DNA of 64,000 bases from Afifella marina DSM 2698 (GCF_900102695.1 NZ_FMVW01000002.1:310001-374000); one strand, 5' to 3'. Shown: positions 18,976 through 27,861, numbered from the stretch's first letter. The notes: generated by a model from the letters alone, not told the origin. A program made the numbers and translations.

Positions 18976-20457
18976 ATGACCGATCTTACTTCCCTCACCA
19001 TCGCCGAGATCGGCGATGGCCTTGCCGCCAAGTCGTTCTCCGCCGTGGAGCTGACGGAGGCGTATCTCTCCGCCATCGAAGCGGCGAACGATGCGCTCAA
19101 CGCCTATGTGGCGGTGACGCCCGACAAGGCGCGCGACATGGCGAAAGCTTCCGATGAGCGCCTCGCCAAGGGCGAGGGAGGGACGCTCGAGGGCGTGCCG
19201 CTCGGCATCAAGGATCTCTTCGCCACCGAAGGCGTGCATTCGCAGGCGGGCTCGCACATCCTCGACGGCTTTCTGCCGCGCTACGAATCAACGGTGACGG
19301 CCAATCTGTGGGCCGATGGCGCCGTCATGCTCGGCAAGCTCAACATGGACGAGTTCGCCATGGGCTCCTCCAACGAGACCTCGTATTACGGCCCGGTCGT
19401 CAGCCCGTGGCGGGCGAAGGGGTCGAACACCGATCTCGTGCCGGGCGGTTCCTCGGGCGGCTCGGCGGCCGCGGTTGCGGCCAATCTCTGCGCCGGCGCG
19501 ACGGCGACGGATACGGGCGGTTCGATCCGCCAGCCGGCGGCCTTCACCGGCACCGTCGGCATCAAGCCGACCTACGGGCGCTGCTCGCGCTGGGGCATTG
19601 TCGCCTTCGCCTCCTCGCTCGACCAGGCGGGCCCGATCGCCCGCACCGTCAAGGACGCGGCGATCATGCTGAAATCCATGGCCTCGGTCGATGCGAAGGA
19701 TTCCACCTCCGTCGACATCGCCGTGCCGGATTATCCGGCCGCGATTGGCGAAAGCGTCAAGGGGCTGAAGATCGGCGTGCCGAAGGAATACCGCGTCGAG
19801 GGGATGCCGGAGGAGATCGAAAAACTCTGGCAGCAAGGCATCGACTGGTACCGCGACGCAGGCGCCGAGATCGTCGAAGTGTCGCTGCCGCACACCAAAT
19901 ACGCGCTGCCGGCCTATTACATCGTGGCGCCGGCCGAGGCTTCGTCCAACCTCGCGCGCTATGACGGCGTGCGCTACGGCCTGCGCGTCGATGGCGACGA
20001 CATCATCGGCATGTACGAAAAGACGCGTGCGGCGGGCTTCGGCCGCGAGGTGAAGCGGCGCATCATGATCGGCACCTATGTGCTCTCCGCCGGCTATTAC
20101 GACGCCTATTACCTGCGCGCCCAGAAGGTGCGTACGCTGATCAAGCGCGATTTCGAGGATGTCTTTGCCGCGGGCGTCGACGCCATTCTGACGCCGGCGA
20201 CGCCGTCGGCCGCCTTCGGCATCGCCGACCAGGAGATGAATTCCGACCCGGTGAAAATGTATCTGAACGACGTCTTCACGGTGACGGTGAACATGGCGGG
20301 GCTTCCGGGCATTTCGGTGCCGGCCGGCCTCGATACCAAGGGGCTGCCGCTCGGCCTGCAGCTTATCGGCCGTCCCTTCGATGAGGCGACTTTGTTCAAG
20401 GCCGGGCAGGTGATCGAAGACGCGGCTGGCGCCTTCAAGCCGGAGCGCTGGTGGTGA
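18976..20457 (+). CDS. gatA: Asp/Glu-tRNA(Asn/Gln) amidotransferase subunit A
   Basis: Glutaminase subunit of the tRNA amidotransferase. It is 493 residues of the amidase-signature family: catalytic Lys in [10 protein letters not shown], the Ser pair region [14 protein letters not shown], and [15 protein letters not shown]. The start at 18976 is chosen because the N-terminus [16 protein letters not shown] fits the family and lies 10 bases after the GNAT stop. gatB is not next; it is about 4.5 kb downstream. Confidence 0.97.
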   Translation: MTDLTSLTIAEIGDGLAAKSFSAVELTEAYLSAIEAANDALNAYVAVTPDKARDMAKASDERLAKGEGGTLEGVPLGIKDLFATEGVHSQAGSHILDGFLPRYESTVTANLWADGAVMLGKLNMDEFAMGSSNETSYYGPVVSPWRAKGSNTDLVPGGSSGGSAAAVAANLCAGATATDTGGSIRQPAAFTGTVGIKPTYGRCSRWGIVAFASSLDQAGPIARTVKDAAIMLKSMASVDAKDSTSVDIAVPDYPAAIGESVKGLKIGVPKEYRVEGMPEEIEKLWQQGIDWYRDAGAEIVEVSLPHTKYALPAYYIVAPAEASSNLARYDGVRYGLRVDGDDIIGMYEKTRAAGFGREVKRRIMIGTYVLSAGYYDAYYLRAQKVRTLIKRDFEDVFAAGVDAILTPATPSAAFGIADQEMNSDPVKMYLNDVFTVTVNMAGLPGISVPAGLDTKGLPLGLQLIGRPFDEATLFKAGQVIEDAAGAFKPERWW

Positions 20458-20465
20458 GGATGCAT

Positions 20466-20494
20466 TTGTCTTTGTTCGCTTTATGTTCTATACT
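20466..20494 (+). promoter_or_regulatory. Predicted promoter of the Panacea-domain gene (leaderless)
   Basis: TTGTCT (20466-20471), 17 bases, TATACT (20489-20494). The expected transcription start, 6-7 bases after the -10 box, falls on the ATG at 20500. No Shine-Dalgarno sequence precedes that ATG, consistent with a leaderless mRNA. Confidence 0.5.
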
Positions 20495-20499
20495 CTCTC

Positions 20500-21066
20500 A
20501 TGGCATTTGATTCACGGGCCATAGCGAATCATTTTCTCGATCTCGCGGATCGACGAGGAGAGCTGCTGTCTTCTATGAAGCTCTTGAAGATACTTTATTT
20601 CGCTCATGCTTGGCATTTGGCCAAATATCAAGAGCCTCTTGTTGGTCAACCTTTCGAGGCGTGGAAGCATGGGCCTGTAAATAGAGCTGTATACGATCAG
20701 ATAAAAGTATATAAAAATCAAAAAATAACTGGCCGGCTAAAGGTTATAGATGTTTTTTCTGGAGAGTTTGTGGATGCCAAGTGTGTTTTAGATTCGGAAA
20801 AATCCACATTTCTTGAAAATATATATTCATATTATTATAGTTTTCACCCATATAAGCTCTCTGATTTGACGCATGAGCCGGGCTCGCCTTGGGATACCGT
20901 CTGGAGAGCTGCGGAGGAGCGCTCGGTCCCGGGGATGTTGATACCAGATGCGTTAATCCTCGAGTGGTTTGTAAAGGCGCGGCGTACAATGTATGTTCGG
21001 GGGAACAAGGAGCGAACAGATGACTCGCTTGATTGCACCCCCATTGGCCGAGGTTATTCGAGCTGA
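20500..21066 (+). CDS. Panacea-domain (DUF4065) protein, candidate antitoxin
   Basis: 188 residues. The Panacea/SocA-like signature is clear: MKLLKILYFAHAWHLAKYQEPLVGQPFEAWKHGPV split over residues 26-60, followed by a helical C-terminus. Panacea domains are known as versatile antitoxins paired with many toxins. The coding sequence is AT-rich (many ATA, TTT, AAA and AGA codons) against GC-rich neighbours, suggesting horizontal transfer. It overlaps the next gene by 47 bases, typical of a toxin-antitoxin pair. It lies between gatA and gatB. A proteolytic-adaptor role (as for SocA) is an alternative. Confidence 0.85.
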   Translation: MAFDSRAIANHFLDLADRRGELLSSMKLLKILYFAHAWHLAKYQEPLVGQPFEAWKHGPVNRAVYDQIKVYKNQKITGRLKVIDVFSGEFVDAKCVLDSEKSTFLENIYSYYYSFHPYKLSDLTHEPGSPWDTVWRAAEERSVPGMLIPDALILEWFVKARRTMYVRGNKERTDDSLDCTPIGRGYSS

Positions 21067-21721
21067 CACTACCAGCACGGAGACGGCAGTTGCGTCCCTT
21101 TTGGCTTTCTACGAAGGCCCGGATGGAGGGTTCAATTATCTCCGGGCTGTGAAGGTGACAAAAGCTGCCTATCGAGGGATGCATAAGCTTAAGGTGTTGT
21201 TGCAGGCACCTCCGTCTGAGCAGAATCGAGTTGGGTTTAGATTTAATCAAGAGGTTATCGAGTTGACCGCGCCGTACGCTTTCGGTCGCACAACTCAGGT
21301 ATTTGACTTGTCTGCGCGCAAGTTTCCTTTCGGTGCCGGCCGCTTTGCATCATACAGGGTTCCTTTTTTCTTTGTTGAAAAAGGAGTTGTGAAGGTTTGT
21401 TATCTGCAGACTCGCAAGGGTCCATATTTAACGGCGGAGGATTATGGCGGCATGGCCGCTGTGCATTCCAGATATTTGATGGCGCAAGAATTTTACGGGG
21501 AAAAGATCGATGTTGAATACGTCGACGTCGGCGCAACCATCGAAGGTGGCCCGCGGGAACGTCGGCGGCTGACGTTGGCTAATTTGGACATTTGGCCAGC
21601 AGATCGTTTGGCGGATCATCTGAATGTGGTCGCGGAAGCGCTTGTTGCTATCGAAGCCAGGGGGGTGGCGCCAAAGCGTCGGCGGCCTCTTAAGGATGCT
21701 GAATTGCCGCTGTTTGACTGA
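21020..21721 (+). CDS. Unknown protein, partner of the Panacea gene (candidate toxin)
   Basis: 233 residues from the ATG at 21020, chosen because AAGGAG sits seven bases upstream; an ATG at 20993 is also in frame. I recognise no family. Visible features are a mixed alpha/beta composition, a central aromatic-rich stretch (FASYRVPFFFVEKGVVKVCYLQTRKGPYLT), and a C-terminus with ANLDIWPADRLADHLN and a basic RRRPLKD. Lower GC at its start and the 47-base overlap with the Panacea gene suggest the two work together. Toxicity is an inference from context only. Confidence 0.75.
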   Translation: MTRLIAPPLAEVIRADTTSTETAVASLLAFYEGPDGGFNYLRAVKVTKAAYRGMHKLKVLLQAPPSEQNRVGFRFNQEVIELTAPYAFGRTTQVFDLSARKFPFGAGRFASYRVPFFFVEKGVVKVCYLQTRKGPYLTAEDYGGMAAVHSRYLMAQEFYGEKIDVEYVDVGATIEGGPRERRRLTLANLDIWPADRLADHLNVVAEALVAIEARGVAPKRRRPLKDAELPLFD

Positions 21722-21735
21722 GGCTGGTAACCACA

Positions 21736-22122
21736 ATGCGCAAGAACATCTCGTCGGCGAGCCCGTTCGAGCCGATTATCGGCTTCTCGCGGGCGGTCAG
21801 GATCGGCAACCGCGTTCTGATCGGTGGTACGGCGCCGATCGGCGAGGATGGCAAAGCGTTTGCCGTCGGAGATGCGGCGGCGCAGACGCGCCGCTCGATC
21901 GAGATCGCCAGGATCGCGCTCGAAGAAGCGGGTGCGAGCCTTGCCGATGTCGTACGCACACGCATCTTTCTGACCCGCCGCATGGATTGGGAAGAGGTCG
22001 GTCGCGCCCATGGCGAGGCGTTCGGAGAGATCCGTCCGGCTTCGACGATGGTGGTGACCGCGGGGCTCATCGATCCCGACTGGCTCGTCGAGATCGAGTT
22101 CGAGGCGGTCATCTCCGAATAA
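21736..22122 (+). CDS. RidA/YjgF-family protein lacking the deaminase arginine
   Basis: 128 residues of the chorismate-mutase-like Rid fold (RVLIGGTAPIGEDG, QTRRSIEIARIALEEAGASLADVVRTRIF, FGEIRPASTMVV, VEIEFEAV). True RidA enzymes hydrolyse reactive enamines and imines using an Arg in a P-A-R-S context. Here the aligned stretch reads P-A-S-T, so that Arg is missing and the protein belongs with the uncharacterised Rid subfamilies. It starts 14 bases after the preceding gene. Confidence 0.88.
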   Translation: MRKNISSASPFEPIIGFSRAVRIGNRVLIGGTAPIGEDGKAFAVGDAAAQTRRSIEIARIALEEAGASLADVVRTRIFLTRRMDWEEVGRAHGEAFGEIRPASTMVVTAGLIDPDWLVEIEFEAVISE

Positions 22123-22131
22123 CCGGCACGC

Positions 22132-23553
22132 TCAGAGCTTGCTGAGGCCGCCGCCGCTGCCTGCGGCGGGGCTGGCGATATGGCCGCTCATCTCAGAGCC
22201 CGCATCATCCGGCAGGCGCAGGAAGAAGAGCATCGAGAGCGCGGAGACGAGCGCTACGCCGTAGAAGGCGAAGTGGAAGTCGCCGACCTCGATCCCGCCG
22301 CCGTGGCTGAGCATCGAAACTTCCAAGAGCGTGCCGCCGACGGCCACACCGGTCGCGAGAGAAATCTGCTGCGCCGTCGCCCACAGGCTCGTCGCATGGC
22401 TCATGCGCTCGTGGTCGATATCGGCGAAGGCGAGCGCGTTGAGCGAGGTGAATTGCAGCGAGCGGGCGAAGCCGCCGGCAAGCAGCAGCCCCATCATGAC
22501 GAGCGCCGGGGTTTCCTCGGTGAAGAAGCCGATGACGCCGAGGAAGGCTGCGCCGATCAGCGTGTTGACCACGAGGACGGCGCGGAAGCCGAGGCGACGC
22601 AGGATGGGCTGCGCCAGAAACTTCATAAAAAGGGCGCCGGCCGCACCCGTGAAGGTGATGAGGCCGCTGTGAAACGGGCTGAGGCCAAAACCCATCTGCA
22701 GCATCAAGGGCAGGAGGAAGGGCATGGCGCCGACGCCGATGCGGAAGAGGGTGGCTCCGCCGAGACTCAAGCCGAAAGACGGTACGCGGATGAGGGAGAG
22801 GTCGACCACGGGATAGGCGACACGCCGCGCGTGGCGGAGATAGGCGAGAGCGGACACGCCGCCGGTGACGATCATCGCCTGCCAGGCGAACGCCGGCAGC
22901 ACGCCGAGACTTGCGACGGAAAAGCCGAAGACGAGGCCTGAACTCGCGAGCCCCATCAGCACGACGCCGAGCGAATCGAGCGGGCGCGTTTCCTCCGATT
23001 TCAATTCCGGCACGAAGCGGAGCGCGAAGAAGATGCCCAGAATGCCGATCGGAATGTTGATCAGAAAGATCCAGTGCCAGGAGAAATAGGTGGTGATGAA
23101 GCCGCCGAGCGGCGGGCCGGAGATCGGTCCCAGCAGAGCGGGGATGGAAAACCACGCCATGGCGTTGACGAAATCGCGCTTTTCCACCGTGCGCATGATC
23201 ACGAGGCGGCCGACCGGCGTCATCATGGCGCCGCCCAGCCCCTGCAGGAAGCGGGCGCCGACGAAGTTCATGAGCGAATTGGAGGCGGCGCAGGCAAGCG
23301 AGCCGATCATGAAGACGACGATCGCCGAGGTGAAAACCCGCCGCGCGCCGAACCGGTCCGCCGCCCAGCCGGAGACCGGGATGAAGATCGCAAGCGACAG
23401 AAGATAGACGGTCAAGGCGAGCTTGAGCGCGATCGGCGTGGTGCCGATATCGGCCGCGATCTGCGGGAGCGACGTGGAAATCATGGTCGCGTCCATGTTT
23501 TCCATGAAGAGCGCGACCGCGATGATGAGCGGGATAAGGCGGTGGGCGGGCAT
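22132..23553 (-). CDS. MFS drug/metabolite exporter, DHA2 type
   Basis: 473 residues from the ATG at 23553 (MPAHRLIPLIIAVALFMENMDATMIS). A longer in-frame reading upstream exists but is proline/arginine-rich and not membrane-like. About 14 hydrophobic segments are visible. The DHA2 motif C-like region LDAT/MDATMISTSLPQIA near helix 1, motif A GWAADRFGARRVF, and GPPLGGFITTYFSWHWIFLINIPIG are diagnostic. A proton-driven inner-membrane exporter is expected; the substrate is unknown. It converges with the Rid gene. Confidence 0.92.
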   Translation of the reverse strand: MPAHRLIPLIIAVALFMENMDATMISTSLPQIAADIGTTPIALKLALTVYLLSLAIFIPVSGWAADRFGARRVFTSAIVVFMIGSLACAASNSLMNFVGARFLQGLGGAMMTPVGRLVIMRTVEKRDFVNAMAWFSIPALLGPISGPPLGGFITTYFSWHWIFLINIPIGILGIFFALRFVPELKSEETRPLDSLGVVLMGLASSGLVFGFSVASLGVLPAFAWQAMIVTGGVSALAYLRHARRVAYPVVDLSLIRVPSFGLSLGGATLFRIGVGAMPFLLPLMLQMGFGLSPFHSGLITFTGAAGALFMKFLAQPILRRLGFRAVLVVNTLIGAAFLGVIGFFTEETPALVMMGLLLAGGFARSLQFTSLNALAFADIDHERMSHATSLWATAQQISLATGVAVGGTLLEVSMLSHGGGIEVGDFHFAFYGVALVSALSMLFFLRLPDDAGSEMSGHIASPAAGSGGGLSKL

Positions 23554-24014
23554 TGAAAAAGAAAGGCTGGGACGGAGGTCTTCTTCCCGCGTTTTGTCGC
23601 AGGGCGCAATCTTTTCAATGCATGGAGGGAGGACGAGAGGCAGCCCCGCGGGCTTTGACGGCGAGGGCGATGCCGCCGGCGGGCGGGCGCAGCGGGCCGC
23701 GAGAATCGGTCGGCGACTGCGGAAATCTCGCAGAGGTTGTGCCAACGATGCTGGTCAGCGATGCGCGATGGCGGATGTCTCGGTCGCCGGTCGCCGGTCG
23801 CCGGCCGCAGGTGGGGGGTCGGGCCGTTGCCTGTCTGACGCCTCAGACAGGGGCGGGCTCAAGCGGAATGGGCCCCAAGCTAAATGGGGCAGGCGGAGAC
23901 GGAGCGGATCCTTGGCACGAGACCGAAGTCCCGAGCTCCCCCCAAGCCGCTCACGTCACCGCCTACCCCGGCCCCCATCCGTTGGGCGTATTCGCTTTGG
24001 CTGCCCTCCGAGGT
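23554..24014. other. GC-rich intergenic region
   Basis: Between two minus-strand genes. No coding stretch with family character was seen. It contains three tandem copies of GGTCGCC (about 23782-23802) and presumably the promoter of the MFS gene near its left end. Confidence 0.4.
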
Positions 24015-24356
24015 TCAGGCAGAGGCGCCGAAGCGGACGCCACGTCGATCGATTGAGTGCCAGGCACTCAAATCGGCGCTTTCGGACCGGGCCTGTCTCG
24101 GGTCGCCGTCCAGCTGGGCGGCGAGTGCCTCGATAAGTTGCAGGTTCGGGCAAAAAACTGGCGCGTCCGCATTCTCACCGTCTGCAAGGTATGCTTCGCA
24201 AGGGCATACAGAGTCGCAGGTGATACAGCGGCCGAGGGCGTTGCGCGTCTCGTTGTCGCCGAGCATGTTCGTGACATCGCTCGGGCCCAAACCATAGATC
24301 GCCATCATTCGACGCATCCGGTTCAGGTGTTCGAGGTAGCGCTTCTTGAGTGCCAT
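24015..24356 (-). CDS. DUF6455-type cysteine-containing protein
   Basis: 113 residues with GGAGG six bases upstream of the ATG. Cysteines cluster in GRCITCDSVCPCEAYL and later APVFCPN, a pattern seen in the DUF6455 group of alphaproteobacterial proteins and suggestive of metal or iron-sulfur binding. N-terminal helices (MALKKRYLEHLNRMRRMMAIYGL) are basic. Function is unknown. Confidence 0.75.
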   Translation of the reverse strand: MALKKRYLEHLNRMRRMMAIYGLGPSDVTNMLGDNETRNALGRCITCDSVCPCEAYLADGENADAPVFCPNLQLIEALAAQLDGDPRQARSESADLSAWHSIDRRGVRFGASA

Positions 24357-24570
24357 ACTCGCCTCCGCCGTGCTGCGGGCTGCCCGCGTATGGCGAAATT
24401 ATGGCCGCGGGCAAAGTCGAACATTGATCAGGATCAATTCGCCTGCCCTGCGCGCGTTAACTGAAAATTTACGATGACAGCAACTCGGCCGGGAACACTT
24501 CGCTCTGTTAACCATTTCCAGCTCGATTTGCCTCAATTTGGGCAAGGTTGATCGAGCGCTGGGGAGTTTC

Positions 24571-24879
24571 ATGAGACGAGAATACTGGCGTACGGCGCGG
24601 CAGATGCTCGCTGTGGCTGCATTGTCCGCGGCGGCCATCGGAATGCTGGCGGCGAGCGTTTCCGCAGCCAGGGCCGCCGATCTCGATGTCGGCTATTATC
24701 CCCCGGTCGATCCGCAGCCGCAGGTGGTGGTGTGTCCGATCGGCGGGGAGACCGTGAAACTCTTCGACAAAGAGGGGCGGCCGACCGTTCCGGCGCGCAC
24801 GCCGTATTTCTATTGCGCCACCGGCGAGACGCTCCTTCCCGGCGAGATCCCGCCTCCGCCGGAATATTGCTGCTACTGA
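24571..24879 (+). CDS. Small secreted cysteine-containing protein
   Basis: 102 residues from the ATG at 24571, which has GGGGAG four to five bases upstream. A Sec signal peptide is clear (basic MRREYWRTARQ, hydrophobic core, cleavage expected after SAARAA, near residue 34). The mature part of about 68 residues carries four cysteines (VVVCPIGG, YFYCATG, EYCCY at the very end) and is rich in proline and tyrosine. Periplasmic or extracellular; no family recognised. Confidence 0.75.
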   Translation: MRREYWRTARQMLAVAALSAAAIGMLAASVSAARAADLDVGYYPPVDPQPQVVVCPIGGETVKLFDKEGRPTVPARTPYFYCATGETLLPGEIPPPPEYCCY

Positions 24880-25020
24880 GGTCTCTCCCCGGAGGCTGAG
24901 CCTTGCCGGGATGCCGGGTGCAGCCTTGCGATCTGGCGCGCGGCCGGCGGCGGGCGACTGGCCTCTTTCCTTTCGGCGAAACGGTGGTCTATAGCGGGCG
25001 CAACGCTGGAGCCTTTGCGA

Positions 25021-26517
25021 ATGATCGCCGAAAACCGCAATACCAATCCCAAAAACCTCATCGCCGGTGCGACCGGTGACTGGGAAATCGTCATCGGCAT
25101 GGAAGTCCATGCCCAGGTCGCTTCGAACTCGAAGCTCTTTTCCGGCGCCGCCACGGCGTTCGGAGGCGAGCCGAACGATCATGTGAGCCTCGTCGATGCG
25201 GCCATGCCCGGCATGCTGCCGGTGATCAACGAGGAATGCGTGGCGCAGGCGGTGCGCACGGGGCTCGGCCTCAAGGCTGAGATCAACCATCGCTCGGTTT
25301 TCGCCCGCAAGAACTACTTCTATCCCGATCTTCCTCAGGGTTATCAGATCTCGCAGTACGACCAGCCGATCGTCGGCGAGGGCGAGATCATCGTCGAGGT
25401 CGGTCCCGACAAGAAGGGCGAGTTCGAAGAGATCATGATCGGCATCGAGCGGCTGCATCTGGAACAGGATGCCGGCAAGTCGCTGCACGACCAACACGAG
25501 ACGATGAGCTTCGTCGATCTCAACCGCTCGGGCGTCGCCCTGATGGAGATCGTCTCCAAGCCCGATCTCAGGTCGTCCGAGGAGGCCAAGGCCTATCTCG
25601 CCAAGCTGCGTTCGATCCTGCGCTATCTCCGGACCTCCGACGCCGATATGGACAAGGGCAATCTCCGGGCGGACATCAACGTTTCGGTGCGCCGGCCGGG
25701 CGAGCCTTTCGGCACCCGTTGCGAAATCAAGAACGTCAATTCCATTCGCTTCGCCGGGCAGGCGATCGAATATGAAGCGCGCCGCCAGATCGGCGTCATC
25801 GAGGATGGCGGCAAGATCGATCAGGAGACGCGGCTCTTCGATCCCAACAAGGGCGAGACGCGGTCCATGCGCTCCAAGGAAGAGGCGCATGATTATCGCT
25901 ATTTCCCCGATCCCGACCTTCTGCCGCTCGAGTTCGACGCCGCCTATGTCGAGGCGCTGGCCGCCGATCTGCCGGAATTGCCCGACGACAAGCGCGTGCG
26001 GCTGATCCAGGCTTTCGGCCTGTCGGCCTATGACGCGTCGATCCTCGTCTCCGAGCGCGCCATCGCCGATTATTTCGAGCATGTCGCGGAGGGCCGCGAC
26101 GGCAAGCAGGCGGCGAACTGGGTGATCAACGATCTTCTGGGCGCGCTCAACAAGGACGGACAAACGATCGAGGATTCGCCGGTTTCGCCGGCCCAGCTCG
26201 GCGAAATTCTCGACATGCTCAAGGAAGGGGTGATCTCCGGTAAGATCGCCAAGGACCTCTTCGAGATCGTCTACAGCGAGGGCGGCGATCCACGCGACAT
26301 CGTCGAGACGCGGGGCATGAAGCAGGTGACCGACACCGGCGCCATCGAGAAGGTGGTCGACGAGGTGATCGCCGCCAACCCGGATAAGGTGGAGCAGGCG
26401 AAGGCAAAGCCGACGATGATCGGCTGGTTTGTCGGCCAGGTGATGAAGGCGAGCCAGGGCAAGGCCAACCCGCAGGCCGTCAACGCCCTGTTGAAGGACA
26501 AGCTCGGCATCGAATAG
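25021..26517 (+). CDS. gatB: Asp/Glu-tRNA(Asn/Gln) amidotransferase subunit B
   Basis: Activates the tRNA-linked carboxylate and transfers ammonia from GatA. It is 498 residues from the ATG at 25021. Signature elements are [41 protein letters not shown], and [10 protein letters not shown] with RCEIKNVNS. The C-terminal YqeY-like tRNA-binding tail is present. It is separated from gatA by the Panacea, Rid, MFS and DUF6455 genes. Confidence 0.97.
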   Translation: MIAENRNTNPKNLIAGATGDWEIVIGMEVHAQVASNSKLFSGAATAFGGEPNDHVSLVDAAMPGMLPVINEECVAQAVRTGLGLKAEINHRSVFARKNYFYPDLPQGYQISQYDQPIVGEGEIIVEVGPDKKGEFEEIMIGIERLHLEQDAGKSLHDQHETMSFVDLNRSGVALMEIVSKPDLRSSEEAKAYLAKLRSILRYLRTSDADMDKGNLRADINVSVRRPGEPFGTRCEIKNVNSIRFAGQAIEYEARRQIGVIEDGGKIDQETRLFDPNKGETRSMRSKEEAHDYRYFPDPDLLPLEFDAAYVEALAADLPELPDDKRVRLIQAFGLSAYDASILVSERAIADYFEHVAEGRDGKQAANWVINDLLGALNKDGQTIEDSPVSPAQLGEILDMLKEGVISGKIAKDLFEIVYSEGGDPRDIVETRGMKQVTDTGAIEKVVDEVIAANPDKVEQAKAKPTMIGWFVGQVMKASQGKANPQAVNALLKDKLGIE

Positions 26518-26586
26518 GTTGAGCTTGAAACGAGAGTGGAGCGGCGGCAAAGCCCGCCGTCCGCCTTTCCCGGGGGCGCATTTCAT

Positions 26587-26937
26587 ATGAACTCGCAGGC
26601 TCTCGCGATGACCGCGCGCTTTTGTTCTGTCATTGCATTCCTTCTCGGCGTGCTCATTTGGGCGGAGGGTGCTTCCGACCTAGTCCTCAACTTTCACATG
26701 ATCGCCGGCGGCATTTTTCTCGCCGCGTTATGGATGTTGAGCCGCCGCCTGCTGCGGGCCAAGCCGCTGATTTCGGCGGCAGGTTTCATCCTCATTCCGT
26801 TCGTCGTCCTGGCCGGCATCGCGCCGGTCTTTCTTTTGATCGACGGGCGGGTGACGGGCGCAGCACATCTCGTGCTCGCGGTCGCCGCCATCGGTGTTGC
26901 AGAGATGGCCGCCAAACGGTTGAAGGTTGCCGCTTGA
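26587..26937 (+). CDS. Small four-helix membrane protein (paralogue 1)
   Basis: 116 residues with four hydrophobic segments. It shares its layout and key motifs with the protein at 27143: NFHMIAGGIFLAALWMLSR versus a matching HMTFGGLFVLTLWALALK, and a common C-terminus AHLVLAVAAIGVAEMAAKRLK. A conserved His lies in the second helix. Inner membrane, function unknown. The pair are probably tandem duplicates. Confidence 0.75.
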   Translation: MNSQALAMTARFCSVIAFLLGVLIWAEGASDLVLNFHMIAGGIFLAALWMLSRRLLRAKPLISAAGFILIPFVVLAGIAPVFLLIDGRVTGAAHLVLAVAAIGVAEMAAKRLKVAA

Positions 26938-27142
26938 AACGAGATTTCGGACCGTCTGCAGGTCCGCTGCAAACCTCTTTCGCGCGCCCATATTTCCAGG
27001 GTCCATGTTTCCCGGGCTCATATTTCCCGCGCCCATGCGTCACGCGGACCAGATCGGCTTGCGCGCTTCGGCGAGCGGCGCGCACAGGCTTCCGGCACAT
27101 ACCGCTTCGACAGACACCACATTCTGAATTGGAGAGCGAACG

Positions 27143-27499
27143 ATGACGAAAATGCTGATCATGGCCGCCAGGGTGTTGGCCCTCGTTGCCCTGGCCCTCG
27201 GGGCGGCTTGGTGGTTCGGTTATTACGAATTGCCCATCCATCTTCACATGACGTTCGGCGGGCTTTTCGTGCTGACCTTGTGGGCGCTGGCGCTCAAGGT
27301 GATGCCGGTGTCGAAGGGGGTGGCCGCGGGGGCTTTCCTGCTCGGTCTCGCTCTGCCCCTCGTCGGGCTGGCGCAGCTCCATATGCCGATCGCGAGCGCG
27401 CCCTGGCTCCTGAAGCTCGTGCATGTGGTGGTCGCCCTTGCCGCCATCGGCATCGCCGAAGCGGCAGCAAAGCGCGCCAAGCTCGTGTCAAATGCGTGA
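27143..27499 (+). CDS. Small four-helix membrane protein (paralogue 2)
   Basis: 118 residues, four predicted membrane helices, and a paralogue of the gene at 26587 (shared HM..GG.F...LW.L pattern and terminal AAIG.AE.AAKR). It has an extra HLHM and LAQLHM, so several histidines face the membrane region. The 205-base spacer contains an imperfect 15-base repeat (26989-27035). Function is unknown; it converges with the RiPP-like operon. Confidence 0.75.
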   Translation: MTKMLIMAARVLALVALALGAAWWFGYYELPIHLHMTFGGLFVLTLWALALKVMPVSKGVAAGAFLLGLALPLVGLAQLHMPIASAPWLLKLVHVVVALAAIGIAEAAAKRAKLVSNA

Positions 27500-27582
27500 C
27501 GGCGGGGAGTAGCGAAAAGTCGATGCGCGGGCATCGCGCGATCTCTGCGCGAGCGCTTCGGTTACTCTAAGGTTTTAAGAAC

Positions 27583-27613
27583 AAAAAGGCGACTGCACTT
27601 GCGTGCAGCCGCC
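27583..27613 (-). terminator. Intrinsic terminator of the RiPP-like operon
   Basis: On the minus strand an 11-bp stem (GGCGGCTGCAC/GTGCAGTCGCC, one G-U pair) closed by a GCAA tetraloop is followed at once by TTTTT. It stands 25 bases after the stop of the 20-codon peptide gene, which supports that tiny gene being transcribed. Confidence 0.85.
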
Positions 27614-27638
27614 TCCACAATACCTGGACTGGAAGAGA

Positions 27639-27701
27639 TTACTTCTTGCCGCCCTTACCGCCCTTCGGATCCTTCGGGCCCGGCTTCGGAGTATTTGCCA
27701 T
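27639..27701 (-). CDS. 20-residue Pro/Lys/Gly peptide, possible second peptide product
   Basis: The ORF is 21 codons including the stop. It begins MANTPKPGPKDP and ends in a Lys/Gly-rich tail; six of the twenty residues are Lys, four are Pro and five are Gly. It has no Cys, Tyr or other aromatic residue. AGGA lies eight bases before the ATG, and a strong terminator follows 25 bases after the stop. It is the last gene on the RiPP-like transcript, 234 bases after the precursor. It may be a second substrate, a regulator or a stand-alone small protein. Confidence 0.6.
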   Translation of the reverse strand: MANTPKPGPKDPKGGKGGKK

Positions 27702-27815
27702 CGTCTCTATCCTGAAAGCATCGGCGGTGTTGGCTGGGCCGGAATTGGCCTTTAGAGCTCACCGTCGATAGATGAAATCTTGTTTTTGACTTGTGTCCGC
27801 GTTGAGGCGGAAATG

Positions 27816-27861
27816 CGGCGCAAATCCGGCATCGTGAAGGTAATGCCGCGACTTTGCGCCG
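27816..27861. other. Large stem-loop between the precursor and the small peptide gene
   Basis: Outer stem CGGCGCAAA/TTTGCGCCG (27816-27824 with 27853-27861, 9 bp) and inner stem CGGCAT/ATGCCG (27827-27832 with 27843-27848, 6 bp) around a 10-base loop. It has no T-run in either direction, so it is not a standard terminator. It could be an mRNA-stabilising or processing element for the abundant precursor message. Confidence 0.6.

Noticed and set aside
26728-27036. Minus-strand frame starting with repeated GNM units (MGAGNMSPGNMDPGNMG)
   Set aside because: Most of it is antisense to the first small membrane protein; the repeat covers only about 45 bases and has no ribosome site or maturase next to it.
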